A stretch of DNA of 64,000 nt, from contig CAWBME010000010.1 in NCBI GenBank assembly GCA_963789825.1, positions 124,001 through 188,000 of the forward strand, written 5' to 3'. The stretch comes from PFL42 sp963789825. Lineage in GTDB: Bacteria; Chloroflexota; Anaerolineae; Anaerolineales; E44-bin32. Position 1 is the first letter of the stretch. The number at the start of each line of letters is the position of its first letter. The notes below the pieces were generated by a model. That model made no database searches. It saw only the letters and a list, made by a program, of their open reading frames with translations, and was not told the origin of the DNA. This document shows, piece after piece, positions 36,533 to 46,085 of the stretch. Both the position numbers and the translations under genes were made by a program.

Positions 36533-36663
36533 GAGCACCGCTGGCCTGCAGTCAACCCCGGGCCTCAGCTCCGGCCGCCGAGCGCCGCCGGAAAGGCGCC
36601 TGCCGCAACCCGGGCGCCTCGGCAGGACCAGCGGCGCATCCCGGGTCGGCAAGTCTCCTGTGC

Positions 36664-36669
36664 TATACT
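36664..36669 (+). promoter_or_regulatory. -10 box for the TPR-cdaA-cdaR-der run
   Basis: TATACT, 36 bases before the TPR-gene ATG. No convincing -35 is seen. Confidence 0.4.
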
Positions 36670-36705
36670 CGCCTTGCCATCCCCGCTGCCGCGCGAGTCC
36701 ATCTA

Positions 36706-39030
36706 TGACCGGACGTCAGGACCTCTTCGAAGAATCGATGCGCCTGGGGCACTCGGCGGCCTGGGATCTCGACTGGGATCAGGCAACCGGATACTATCAG
36801 AAAGCTCTGGCCGAATTCCCGGAAAATCCGGACGCCCTCAATGCCCTGGGCCTGGCGCTGCTCGAGACCAACAAGCACCGCGAGGCACTGGGGGTGTACT
36901 TCCGGGCCGCCAAGGCCGCCCCCGAGGATCCGGTACCCCGCGAGAAGTGCGCCGAGATCTTCGAAACGCTCGGACAAGCCAAGGATGCCCTCGAGTTCGC
37001 GGGAGGCCGTGGCCGAACTGTACAGCCGCCGGCGCGACGTCGAGAAGGCCGTGGCCAACTGGGGTCACATGGCGCGCCTGGCCCCCGACAACCTGGCCGT
37101 GCGCTCACGCCTGGCGCTGACCTATGAACGCCTCGGCCGCCGGCGTCAGGCCGTCGAAGAATACATCGCCATCTCCAGCATCCTGCAGAAGGCCGGCAAG
37201 ACCGAGCGCGCCACCGAGGCTGCCCAGCGGGCGCTGGGATTGATCCCGGCTGACCCCGAGGCCGGCAACGCGCTGCGCATGCTGCGCGAGGGCCGTCCGC
37301 TCCCGCCGCCCGGCCCGCCGCGACCCGCCACGAGTCCCCTGCGTCCGGCGGAAGTGAAGGGATTCCTGGAGAAGGACACCCAGTCGCAGGTCGAAGCCGA
37401 ACGCAGCCTGGACGACCCGGAGACCGCCGCACAGCGCCAGGCGCTGAGCTACCTGGCCGGCGCCCTGTTCGATGAGCCCAAGGAAGCGCCGGCTGCCGCC
37501 AGCAAGGGCGCCCTGAAGAAGGGCAAGGCCGAGCCTTCGGACCGCAAGGCCCTCGGCCGTCCGCAGATGTATCGCAGCCTGAGCGCCGCCATCGACCTGC
37601 AGTCGCACGGCAGCGGGTCGCAGGCCGCCAAGGAATACGAGCGAGCGATCGAGGCCGGCCTTGACCATCCTACCGTGCATTACAACCTGGGCCTGCTGTA
37701 CAAAGACCAGGGCGAGCCGGAGAAGGCGCGCAAGCACCTGATGGCGGCCCTGGGCCATCCCGACCTGGACATGGGCGCCAACCTCTCGCTGGGCCGCATC
37801 GCCCGCACGGAAGGCGACCAGGCCGAGGCGGCGCGCTTCCTCTTGCAGGCGCTGCGCCGGGCCGACAGCCTGTCGGTGGCCGAGGGGCAGTCCCCGCAGC
37901 TCGAAGAAATGTACGACGCCATGCAGGCCTCGCTCAACGCCGACGACCCGGAGGGCCTGCGCAAGATCGTCGAGAACACATTGGCCTTTCTCACCGGGCC
38001 CGGGTGGCTGTCCAATGTGCGCCGGGCGCGGGCAACGGTCGACGGGGACACCGACGTCGGCAAGGTCAAGACGATTGCCGACTGGCTGGTGACCGGCGGA
38101 ACCGAACAGGTCGTGCGCGCCCTGGATCGGATCGAGCAACTGATGGCCGAAGGTCACTACCTGTCGGCGATGGAAGAAGCCTTCCTGGCACTGCACTTTG
38201 CCCCCAACTACCTCTCGCTTCACAGCCGCATGGCGGACATTCTGATGACCACCAACCGCACCGAGGCCGCGGTGGAGAAGTTACAGGTGATCGCCGCCAC
38301 GCACCGCGTGCGCGGCGAGAACCGCCAGGCAGCGGATGTATACGCCAAGATCCTGGAGTACTCCCCCGTCGATATCTCGCTGCGCACCCATCTGATCGAC
38401 CTGCTGGCCCAGCAGGATCGCGTCGATGAAGCCGTCGATCAGTACCTGCAACTGGTCGACCTGTACCGCCAGATGGCCGAGCTCGATCAAGCCCGGGCCA
38501 CGCTGGAGCAGGCGCTCAGCCTCACCCAGCGCGGCACGGTCAGCCGCCAGAAGCAGCTCAACATCCTCCACCGCATGGCCGACATCGATCTGTCGCGCCT
38601 GGACTCGCGCGGGGCACTGCGCGTCTACGCCCAGGTTCGCAAGCTCGATCCCAACGACGAGAAGGCCCGGCGCGAAAGCGTCGACCTCAACCTGCGCCTG
38701 GGGCAGGAGGAACAAGCGGCCAAGGAACTTGACGGTTACCTCGAGTTCCTGGTGCAGAACGGGCGCGGCACCGAGGCCCTGGCGCTGCTCGAGGAGATGG
38801 CCCGCGAGCACCCAGGCAAGCAGGCGCTGCACGCCCGCCTGGCCGAGGCCTATCGCGCGGCCGGCCGCTCGGCCGACGCCCTCGCCCAGTACGACGCCCT
38901 GGGCGAGATCCAGCTCGATGCCGGCTCGGTGCGCGAGGCGGCACGCACCATTCAGATCATCATCTCGCTCAACCCGCCAGACGTCGAGGGCTACAAGGAA
39001 CTGCTGCGGAACCTGGAAGCCGGCCAGTAG
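36706..39030 (+). CDS. Large TPR-repeat protein (one frameshift)
   Basis: About 775 residues made of tetratricopeptide repeats. Clear units include YYQKALAEFPENPDALNALG near residue 30, KEYERAIEAGLDHPTVHYN near 310, and several in the last 250 residues. No signal peptide or enzymatic domain is visible, and a Pro-rich, Lys/Ala-rich low-complexity stretch lies near 200-285. The first 100 residues and the remainder are in different frames; one extra base near 37003-37008 joins DALEF to REAVAELYSRR. It sits 30 bases upstream of cdaA and is probably co-transcribed with it. A scaffold role is inference. Confidence 0.8.
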
Positions 39031-39060
39031 CCTTCGCCCGTCCGGCGCGAGGATTTCGCC

Positions 39061-39936
39061 TTGGATGGACTGATCAGCGAGCTGACCTTCCTCCTGCAAC
39101 GGCTCGACTGGGCAGCCGCCCTCGACATCATCCTGGTCACCGCCATCGTATTCACCCTGCTTCGGCTGGCGCGCGGGACCCAGGCGGTCATGCTGCTGCG
39201 CGGGCTGATCTTGCTGGTGGCGATGCTCGCCCTGCTGACTACCCTGCTGCCGCTGGCGGCCTTCTCCTGGCTGCTGCGCGCTGCCCTGCCGGCGCTGATC
39301 GTCGCCATCCCGGTCATCTTCGCCCCGGAGCTCCGTCGCGCCCTGGAACGCCTGGGGCGCGCCAGCGCCGTGATCGGACAGCAGGCCGAACCCTCCCACA
39401 TCGAGCGCACCGTCGAGGCGATCGCCAACGCCAGTCAACGTCTTTCGGACACACGGCAGGGCGCCCTGATTGTGATCGAACGCGAGACGCCCCTCGACGA
39501 GTACAGGGAGACTGGCGTGCTGCTGGACTCCGTGCTCACGCCGGAGCTGCTGCTGCAGATCTTCTACGTCAACACCCCGCTGCATGACGGGGCGGTCATC
39601 CTGCGCAAGGAGCGCGTGCTGGCTGCCGGCTGCGTGTTGCCGCTCTCGGCGAGCGGCACCCTCTCGCGCTCGCCGGAACGCCACATGGGGCTGCGTCACC
39701 GAGCCGCCCTGGGCATCAGCGAAGTGAGCGATGCCGTCGCGGTGGTCGTGTCCGAGGAGACCGGCAGCATCTCGGTGGCGCACAACGGGCGCATGATCCG
39801 CCGATTGGACATCAACCGGCTGCGCAATATCCTGCTCGCCTTCCACCGGCCGCGGCGCCGCACTTGGGTTCCCGACTGGCTGGATCGGCTGGGGGAGCGC
39901 GCTCGGCAGGGCCGGCTGGCCCGCCCCAAGGAGTGA
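39061..39936 (+). CDS. cdaA: Diadenylate cyclase
   Basis: Membrane-bound DisA-N-domain enzyme that makes cyclic di-AMP from two ATP, 291 residues. Three hydrophobic segments (about 15-90) precede the DAC domain. The catalytic DGA is in TPLHDGAVIL (about 174) and the RHR motif in HMGLRHRAALG (about 212). The start appears to be a TTG at 39061, with GAGGA 9 bases upstream; no in-frame ATG or GTG gives the conserved N-terminus. It is followed 5 bases later by its YbbR-domain partner, the arrangement known for CdaA-CdaR in Firmicutes, but glmM is not adjacent. Confidence 0.94.
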   Translation: MDGLISELTFLLQRLDWAAALDIILVTAIVFTLLRLARGTQAVMLLRGLILLVAMLALLTTLLPLAAFSWLLRAALPALIVAIPVIFAPELRRALERLGRASAVIGQQAEPSHIERTVEAIANASQRLSDTRQGALIVIERETPLDEYRETGVLLDSVLTPELLLQIFYVNTPLHDGAVILRKERVLAAGCVLPLSASGTLSRSPERHMGLRHRAALGISEVSDAVAVVVSEETGSISVAHNGRMIRRLDINRLRNILLAFHRPRRRTWVPDWLDRLGERARQGRLARPKE

Positions 39937-39941
39937 GGCCG

Positions 39942-41180
39942 ATGCGCCGCTTGCCGCTCGAGACGCTCGGCTCGCTGGTCCTTTCGGCCATGCTGGCACT
40001 CACCATCTGGGTGGCGGCCATCAATGACTCCGATCCGTCACTCGAGCAGTCGCTCGCCGCCCCGGTTCCCATCACCTACCAAGGCCTGGGTCAGGGACTG
40101 CAAACGCTGGGCTCCATCCCGCGCGAGGCGCGCCTCACCTTGCGGGCACCGACTTCGCTGTGGGAGGAACTGTCGGTCGACGACCTGCAACTCACCGTCG
40201 ACCTGACCGGCCTGCCGGCGGGCGAACACCGCCTGCCGGTTGTCGCAACCACCACCCGCCGTCCAGTCCGCTTCGTTGAGATCCGGCCGGCAGAAGTCAA
40301 CGTGACGCTGGAGGCTGCCAGCACCAAGACCGTCCCGGTTGTGGTCGAGCCGATCGGCGAGCTCGCCCTTGGCTACCGCACCCGCTTGCTCGAACCCGAC
40401 CCGGCGCAGGTCACGGTGGATGGGCCGACCTCGCTGGTGGAGCAGGTGGTCGGGGCACTGGCGGCGATCGATCAGTCCGGCCGACGCGAGGACTTCGAAG
40501 AGATGGCGACGTTGATCGCCGTCGATGCCGACGGTCAGGAAGTGCCCGGCGTCCGCCTCTCCCCGGCCGAAGCCGGTATCGCTGCCCGGGTCAGCCAGCT
40601 CGGCGGCTACCGGCTGGTGGCCGTGATTCCCATCATCGAGGGCGAGCCCGATGCGGGCTATCAGATCACGGAGGTCGGCGTCACCCCGACGCTAGTCACC
40701 GTCTTCTCCGCCACGCCCGACTCCGTCGAGAGCCTTCCGGGCTATGTCGAGACCGAACCGGTCAACCTGCAGGGGCTGACCGCTCCGGTCGAGAAGCGCG
40801 TCGGGATCTCGGTCCCACAGGATGTGATCCTGGTCGGCGACCAGACCGTCTTGGTGCGGGTCGGTATCGCGCCGATCGAGATCACCTCGACCCTGACCCC
40901 CGCGCTGACGATCGAGGGGCTGCGGCCAGGCCTATTCGCCGCCTCCTCCCCCGAGGTCATCAGCCTGATCCTCAAGGGCCCGCTGCCGACGCTGGAGGCG
41001 ATCCAGCCGGAGGATTTGCGGGTCGCGGTCGACGTCACCGGGCTCGGCCCCGGCATCCACCAGCTGACGCCGATCGTGGTCTCGCTGCCCGAGAATCTCA
41101 TCGTGCAGTCGATCGTGCCGGACACGGTGGAGGTCGTGATCTCGACCACGCCGATCCGCACGGCCACGCCCTCCCCGTGA
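39942..41180 (+). CDS. cdaR: YbbR-domain protein, CdaA regulator
   Basis: 412 residues: one N-terminal membrane helix (LGSLVLSAMLALTIWVAAI) and an extracellular part of about four YbbR-like repeats, each with a 'P..V.V.GP' type strand (for example PDPAQVTVDGP and VTPTLVTVFS). The C-terminus is Thr/Pro-rich. YbbR proteins next to cdaA regulate diadenylate cyclase activity from outside the membrane. The start ATG has AAGGAG upstream, which overlaps the cdaA stop region, so expression of the two is coupled. The last residues are 7 bases from der. Confidence 0.88.
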   Translation: MRRLPLETLGSLVLSAMLALTIWVAAINDSDPSLEQSLAAPVPITYQGLGQGLQTLGSIPREARLTLRAPTSLWEELSVDDLQLTVDLTGLPAGEHRLPVVATTTRRPVRFVEIRPAEVNVTLEAASTKTVPVVVEPIGELALGYRTRLLEPDPAQVTVDGPTSLVEQVVGALAAIDQSGRREDFEEMATLIAVDADGQEVPGVRLSPAEAGIAARVSQLGGYRLVAVIPIIEGEPDAGYQITEVGVTPTLVTVFSATPDSVESLPGYVETEPVNLQGLTAPVEKRVGISVPQDVILVGDQTVLVRVGIAPIEITSTLTPALTIEGLRPGLFAASSPEVISLILKGPLPTLEAIQPEDLRVAVDVTGLGPGIHQLTPIVVSLPENLIVQSIVPDTVEVVISTTPIRTATPSP

Positions 41181-41187
41181 CGGCCGC

Positions 41188-42567
41188 ATGTCCAGGCCGG
41201 TAGTCGCCCTCGTCGGCCGACCCAACGTGGGCAAGTCGACGCTGTTCAACCGCCTGGCGGGCGAACGCCTGGCTGTCGTCGACGATCGGCCGGGGACCAC
41301 CCGCGACCGGCTGGTCGCCGAAGCGAACTGGGGCGGTCGGACATTTGACATCGTCGATACCGGCGGCATCGATCCCTCGAGCCTGCAAAGCCAAGAGCCC
41401 CTCTCGCTCGATTCCGCCGACTACATCCCGCAGATCCGCGCCCAGGCCGAGTTGGCGGCGACCGAGGCGGACGCGGTGGTCTTCCTGGTCGACGCCGAAG
41501 CCGGGATCACCCCGGCCGATCACGAGGTCGCCGACATCCTGCGCCGCGCCCAGCGCACCCGGGGGGCAGGCGGACCGGCGCTGCTGCTGGCGGTGAACAA
41601 GGCCGACAACGCCGAGCGCCGGGCGCGCCTGCCCGAGTTCTATGAGCTGGGCATGGGCGACCCGCTCCCCGTCTCGGCGCTCCACGGCAGCGGCACCGGG
41701 GACCTACTCGACCGCCTGCTCGAGCTGCTGCCTCCCCCCGGAGAAGAGCAGGAGCCGGAGCAGCCCTCCCTGCACCTGGCGATCGTCGGACGGCCCAACG
41801 TCGGAAAATCGAGCCTGCTCAACCGGCTGCTCGGCGAGGAGCGCGTGCTGGTCTCGCCGATCCCGGGTACAACGCGCGACGCCGTGGACACCCAGCTGAC
41901 CTATCACGGTCTGCCGGTGACTCTGATCGACACCGCCGGCATTCGCCGCCGCGGCCATATCGAAGTCGGCGTGGAGAAGTACTCGGTGCTGCGCGCCCTG
42001 CGCGCCGTCGAGCGCTCGGATGTCGCGCTGCTGGTGATCGACGGCACCGAGGGCGTGCGCGCCCAGGACACGCATATCGCCGGCATCGCACTGGAGAAGC
42101 GCAAGAGCATCATCGTCCTGATCAACAAGTGGGACATCGTCCCCAAAGATGCCTACACCCAGCCGGCCTACGCCGAACACGTGCGCCAGCAGCTCAACTT
42201 CCTCGACTATGTCCCGGCGTTGTTTGTCTCGGCCAAGACCGGCCAGCGGGTCGATCAGATCCTGCCCCTGGCGCTGCGCGTCCAGGAGGAGCGGCTGCGC
42301 CGCATCCCGACGTCGGAGCTCAACCGGCTGGTGCAGCAGGCGCTGGACCGCCATGCCCCGCCCTCGAAGGCAGGCAAGCGGCTGAAGATCCTGTACGCGG
42401 CGCAGGTGCGCACCGACCCGCCCACCTTCCTGTTCCATGTCAACGACCCCAAGCTGGCCCACTTCACCTACGTCCGCTTCCTCGAGAACCGTCTGCGCGA
42501 AACCTACTCCTTCCTCGGGACACCTATCCAGCTGGTGTTCCGCAAACGAGAATCTCGGCGGACCTGA
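41188..42567 (+). CDS. der: Ribosome-assembly GTPase Der (EngA)
   Basis: 459 residues with two tandem GTPase domains and a C-terminal KH-like domain. G1 motifs are GRPNVGKST (about 10-18) and GRPNVGKSS (about 200-208). G3 is DTGG and DTAG, and G4 is NKAD and NKWD. The C-terminal domain (about 350-459) ends with SFLGTPIQLVFRKRES. It is essential for 50S subunit maturation. The ATG at 41188 lies 7 bases after the cdaR stop. Complete frame, nothing unusual. Confidence 0.97.
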   Translation: MSRPVVALVGRPNVGKSTLFNRLAGERLAVVDDRPGTTRDRLVAEANWGGRTFDIVDTGGIDPSSLQSQEPLSLDSADYIPQIRAQAELAATEADAVVFLVDAEAGITPADHEVADILRRAQRTRGAGGPALLLAVNKADNAERRARLPEFYELGMGDPLPVSALHGSGTGDLLDRLLELLPPPGEEQEPEQPSLHLAIVGRPNVGKSSLLNRLLGEERVLVSPIPGTTRDAVDTQLTYHGLPVTLIDTAGIRRRGHIEVGVEKYSVLRALRAVERSDVALLVIDGTEGVRAQDTHIAGIALEKRKSIIVLINKWDIVPKDAYTQPAYAEHVRQQLNFLDYVPALFVSAKTGQRVDQILPLALRVQEERLRRIPTSELNRLVQQALDRHAPPSKAGKRLKILYAAQVRTDPPTFLFHVNDPKLAHFTYVRFLENRLRETYSFLGTPIQLVFRKRESRRT

Positions 42568-42656
42568 GTCGGGCGCGACGGCCAGCCGAGGCGCAAGCCT
42601 GGGCAGAGCGCTCCAAGCTCGCCGTGCCCCGTACGAGCGGTGTAGGCCGATGGGTC

Positions 42657-42686
42657 TTGTCAGTCCCGTCTCTGGAGTCGTATAAT
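42657..42686 (+). promoter_or_regulatory. Promoter for lepB-deoC
   Basis: TTGTCA at 42657-42662 and TATAAT at 42681-42686 with an 18-base spacer, a good sigma-70-type promoter. The -10 ends 11 bases before the lepB ATG, so the leader is at most a few bases. Confidence 0.65.
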
Positions 42687-42697
42687 CGCACCTCGCG

Positions 42698-43292
42698 ATG
42701 GACTCAACCCGTTTGGAACGACCAACCGCTGCACAACCCGCACAGCCCGCCAAGGGAGGCTGGGCGCGCACGCTCGCCGAGATCGTTCAAACCGTGCTGC
42801 TGGCCGGCGTCCTGTTCCTTGGCGTCAACTTCGTCACCGCCCGCATCCGAGTCGAAGGCAGCAGCATGGAGCCCAGCCTGCACGATGGTGAGTTCGTCGT
42901 CGTCAACCGGCTGGCTTACCGCTGGTCGCCGCCCGAGCGGGGAGACATCGTCGTCTTCCGCTTCCCGCTCAACCCGGATCGACGCTTCATCAAGCGCATT
43001 GTTGGGCTCCCGGGAGACCAGATTCTCGATCTCGGAAGGCCGCGTGCTGGTCAACGGGCTGGAGCTCCAAGAGCCCTACATCGCGGCTGCGCCGCGCTAT
43101 GCCGGCGAGTGGTCCGTCGGGGCTGGAGAGGTGTTCGTGCTCGGCGACAATCGCAACAATTCCTCAAACTCACAGAACTGGGGGATGCTGCCGCTGGGCG
43201 AAATCATCGGAAGGGCAGTCCTGGTGTACTGGCCGGTCGCCGACGCCGGAGTGATCGAGCATCTGGCCCCGGTCACCGCCTCCGGAGCATGA
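42698..43292 (+). CDS. lepB: Signal peptidase I (one frameshift)
   Basis: About 197 residues. One N-terminal membrane helix (about 24-46) is followed by the catalytic domain: the Ser nucleophile in GSSMEPSL (about 56) and the general-base Lys in RRFIKRIVGLPGD (about 97). The frame then breaks; removing one C near 43023-43026 joins DQI to SISEGRVLVNG. The rest has FVLGDNRNNSSNSQNWG and GEIIGRAVLVYWP. Without the correction the open frame runs on into deoC and would appear as a false LepB-DeoC fusion. Essential for processing secreted proteins, which supports the break being an error. The stop overlaps the deoC start. Confidence 0.9.
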
Positions 43293-44119
43293 GTGAGCCT
43301 ATGCAGGAGAGCTCTCCCTCCTCCCTGGCCGAACGACTGGCACCCCAGGTGCGGCTGGCGGTCGAGACGGTCGGGGGCCCGCTCGAGCGGCTGCTTCCTC
43401 AGGAGGCAGCCGGCCCACAGCCGGCCCGACCCGAGAGGCTGCCCGGCCTGATCGATCAGATCCTCCTCAAGCCGGAGGCCACCGCCGCCCAGGTCGAGCT
43501 CACCTGCCACCAGGCGATGGAGTACGGCTTCGCCGTTGTATGCGTGAATGCGGCCTACCTGGGTCTCACTTCCCGCCTGCTTGCCGGGTCCGGCGTGCGC
43601 CCAGGCGGCGTGGTTGCCTTCCCGCTCGGCGCCAGCCTGCCTGTGCTCGTGGCGGCCGAGGCGGAACAGCTGATCGCCTTGGGCGCCAGGGAACTCGACA
43701 TGGTTGTGCAGGTAGGGGCTTTGGTCGAGGGCGACTATGCCCGAGCCGCGGCTGATGTGCGGGCAGTGGTCCAAGCGGCCCATCCCGCCGGCGTGCTGGT
43801 CAAGCTTATCCTGGAGACGGCGCTGCTCACCCAAGAGCAGAAGGTCGCCGGTTGCCTGCTGGCGGAGCTGTGCGGCGCCGACTTCGTCAAGACCTCGACG
43901 GGCTTCGGCCCAGGCGGGGCGACGCTCGAGGACGTCCGCCTGATGCGCGCCGTCGCCGGACCAAAGGTGGGCGTCAAGGCCGCCGGCGGGATCCGCACGC
44001 TGGAAGCGGCGCTGCGCATGGTCGAGGCTGGAGCCAGCCGGCTGGGCACCAGCAGTGGGGTAACCATCGTCGAGCAGATCCGCAGCCGAATTCCGGCTGC
44101 CGCAGGCGCAGAGGCCTGA
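43289..44119 (+). CDS. deoC: Deoxyribose-phosphate aldolase
   Basis: Class I aldolase that splits 2-deoxyribose-5-phosphate into acetaldehyde and glyceraldehyde-3-phosphate. The TIM barrel starts at about residue 50 (LIDQILLKPEATAAQVE). The Schiff-base Lys is in FVKTSTGFGPGGAT (about 201), and VKAAGGIRT follows. The conserved DHTLLKP is DQILLKP here. A 50-residue N-terminal extension rich in Pro and Ala precedes the barrel, longer than usual. The ATGA overlap with lepB decides the start, although an internal start nearer the barrel is possible. No other deoxynucleoside catabolic gene is adjacent. Confidence 0.9.
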   Translation: MSEPMQESSPSSLAERLAPQVRLAVETVGGPLERLLPQEAAGPQPARPERLPGLIDQILLKPEATAAQVELTCHQAMEYGFAVVCVNAAYLGLTSRLLAGSGVRPGGVVAFPLGASLPVLVAAEAEQLIALGARELDMVVQVGALVEGDYARAAADVRAVVQAAHPAGVLVKLILETALLTQEQKVAGCLLAELCGADFVKTSTGFGPGGATLEDVRLMRAVAGPKVGVKAAGGIRTLEAALRMVEAGASRLGTSSGVTIVEQIRSRIPAAAGAEA

Positions 44120-44121
44120 GC

Positions 44122-44412
44122 ATGGCAGATCGCAACCTCACCTACCCATGTCCGGAGTGTCAGGTCGGCAACCTGCGAGCCCAACGCGTCTCGTACTTCA
44201 CCATGGAGGGCAAGAGCCTGGTGAGCGTGCCTGATTTCCCGGCCTGGGTGTGCGACGTGTGTGGCCGGCGCGAGTACGATTCCAGCGCCCTGGCGGAGCT
44301 GCGGGCGATGCTCGACACCACCCGCCATGGCACCCGGCATTCGCGCCGGCGGCCGCAGCCACCGGCGACCAGCGCCCCGCCGCCCCCAGCCGATCCCCGG
44401 CGCCGCTCGTGA
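44122..44412 (+). CDS. YgiT/MqsA-type small zinc-finger protein
   Basis: 96 residues. The N-terminal half has CPEC ... CDVCG with YFTMEGKSLVSVPDFPAWVC between, the pattern of YgiT-type zinc-finger proteins. The C-terminal 30 residues are Arg/Pro-rich. MqsA-type HTH is absent, so it is not a full MqsA antitoxin, and no MqsR-like toxin gene is next to it. It starts 2 bases after deoC and is followed 14 bases later by the signalling protein gene. Its function is unknown. Confidence 0.75.
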   Translation: MADRNLTYPCPECQVGNLRAQRVSYFTMEGKSLVSVPDFPAWVCDVCGRREYDSSALAELRAMLDTTRHGTRHSRRRPQPPATSAPPPPADPRRRS

Positions 44413-44426
44413 GAGCCTGAATCGTC

Positions 44427-46067
44427 ATGACGGAATCTGCCCGCCGCGCCCCGCCCCGCGTCTTGGTGATTGCCGATGTCGACGACACCGCCAGCGGCCT
44501 GATCAGCCGGGTGCTTACCCCCGCCGGCATCCACGCCTGGGCGGAAGGCGCCGAAGCACCTCCGCACGATCTGTTGGTGTTGGACATCGCCCAGCTGCGG
44601 GGCAACCCGTTGGCCAAGCTGGCGGCACGGCGCGAGAACGGTGACGAGGCGCCGGCCATTGTTCTGGCGGCGCACTTCCCTGCCAACCGGCTGCGCGACC
44701 TGTTCCGCCTTGGCGTGGCCGACATCCTCAACAAGCCCTTCAAGCCGGAGGACCTTGCCAAGGCGATCTTCGACTTGGCGGAAGTGCGCGCCGCCGAGAC
44801 CAACACCCAAGGTCTGGCCAATCGCGTCGAAGCGATGCGCGAGCAGCTGCGTCACCGCACCGAGGAGGTCCACCAGCTGAGCGAGATCGGCCGCACCGTC
44901 GCTGGCCTGGAGGACCTCGACCTGATCCTGACCCGCGTGGTCGAAGCCGCCACCTTCGTAACGGATGCCGAAGAGGCCAACATCTACCTGGCCGAGCCCG
45001 GAACGAGCGAGCTGGTGCTCCGGGCGAGCAAGCAAGCCAACGAGCGCCAGGCTACGCTGCAAAGCGTGCGGGTGAGCGACACGCTCGTCGGCGAGGTATA
45101 CACGAGCGGCCAGGGAATGTTGCGCCAGCCCTCGCTGGACGCCGGGCCGGTCAAGGTCCAGACCGGCTTCCTGGTGCAGTCGCTGGTTGAGGTACCCCTT
45201 CGAGTGGGAGCGAAGGTGGTCGGCGTGATGGGCGTGTACAACCGGCTCTCCGCCCGGCGCTTCACAGAACACCACCAGACCGTTCTGCAGGCGCTGGCCG
45301 ACTGGACCGGCGTTGCGTTGGAGCATGCCTCCCTCACCCTCAAGGCAAGGACACCCGTCCCCGCCCCGGCGCCCAGCGAGACGGGCACGGTGGGCATGGC
45401 CCCGGCCGCGCTGATCGAGGGTTTGAAGCGCACCCAGAACCAGCTCGAGGGGGTGATGGCCGCCGACCGGTTCACCCCGGAGCAGAAGGCGCACCTCGAA
45501 CTGGTCCGCCTCGAACTCCTGCGAATGAGCAGCATGCGTCTGGCGGTGATGAACGGTGAGGAAGCGGCCGACATGCTCGCCCTGCCCGATCTCGTGCGTC
45601 AGATCTCGGCCGAGGCCGAGAAGATCGCCGCTCGGCAGGGGATCACGCTGGAGGTGCTGCCGGACCCCGGCATGCCGCTACTGCGCACCGATGAGAGCCG
45701 CATCCGCAAGGTGCTCGAAGCGCTGGTCGCCTCCTCGCTGCGCCGCTCCACCACCGGCTCGATTATCCTGGAGACCAACCACTTCAACGTCGAGCGCGGC
45801 CGGAGCGACGGGCTGTCGCTACCCTTTGGAGTCCGGTTGTCCGACGGGTTGTGGGCGGCGGTGTCCGTCGGAGATAGCGGCACACCGCTGACCGGCGACA
45901 TCGTCGAGGCGCTCACCAGCTCGCAGAACGACCCGGCGGCCGGGCCGCTGGGTCGCGGGCTCTCGATGGGCGAGATCCGAATGATCGTTGAAAGCCTCGG
46001 CGGGAGGCTCTGGTTCGAGCAGTCCTCGGGCGGCGTGCGTATCACCTTCTGCGTTCCGGTGGTATAG
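44427..46067 (+). CDS. Receiver-GAF-ATPase signalling protein, histidine-kinase-like
   Basis: 546 residues. A receiver-like domain (about 10-120) has the acceptor-type Asp in LLVLDIAQL and the conserved Lys in LNKPFKPEDL, but the acidic pocket (ADVDDT) is only loosely conserved. A short coiled linker leads to a GAF domain (about 155-300). The last 150 residues resemble an HATPase-c fold (DESRIRKVLEALVASSLRRS, VGDSGTPLTGDIVEAL, GLSMGEIRMIVESLGGRLWF). The helical region before it lacks a recognisable H-box with a phosphorylatable His. It may be a pseudokinase or use an unusual phosphorylation site. Confidence 0.72.
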   Translation: MTESARRAPPRVLVIADVDDTASGLISRVLTPAGIHAWAEGAEAPPHDLLVLDIAQLRGNPLAKLAARRENGDEAPAIVLAAHFPANRLRDLFRLGVADILNKPFKPEDLAKAIFDLAEVRAAETNTQGLANRVEAMREQLRHRTEEVHQLSEIGRTVAGLEDLDLILTRVVEAATFVTDAEEANIYLAEPGTSELVLRASKQANERQATLQSVRVSDTLVGEVYTSGQGMLRQPSLDAGPVKVQTGFLVQSLVEVPLRVGAKVVGVMGVYNRLSARRFTEHHQTVLQALADWTGVALEHASLTLKARTPVPAPAPSETGTVGMAPAALIEGLKRTQNQLEGVMAADRFTPEQKAHLELVRLELLRMSSMRLAVMNGEEAADMLALPDLVRQISAEAEKIAARQGITLEVLPDPGMPLLRTDESRIRKVLEALVASSLRRSTTGSIILETNHFNVERGRSDGLSLPFGVRLSDGLWAAVSVGDSGTPLTGDIVEALTSSQNDPAAGPLGRGLSMGEIRMIVESLGGRLWFEQSSGGVRITFCVPVV

Positions 46068-46085
46068 TCCTGCCCGGCAGGCGAC

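Noticed and set aside
38281..39999. A 572-codon minus-strand frame
   Set aside because: Antisense to the TPR gene and cdaA; no motif and no ribosome binding site.
42698..44119. An apparent LepB-DeoC fusion protein
   Set aside because: The single frame exists only because one extra base near 43024 shifts lepB into the deoC frame. The true lepB C-terminus is in the other frame and stops at 43292, overlapping the deoC start.
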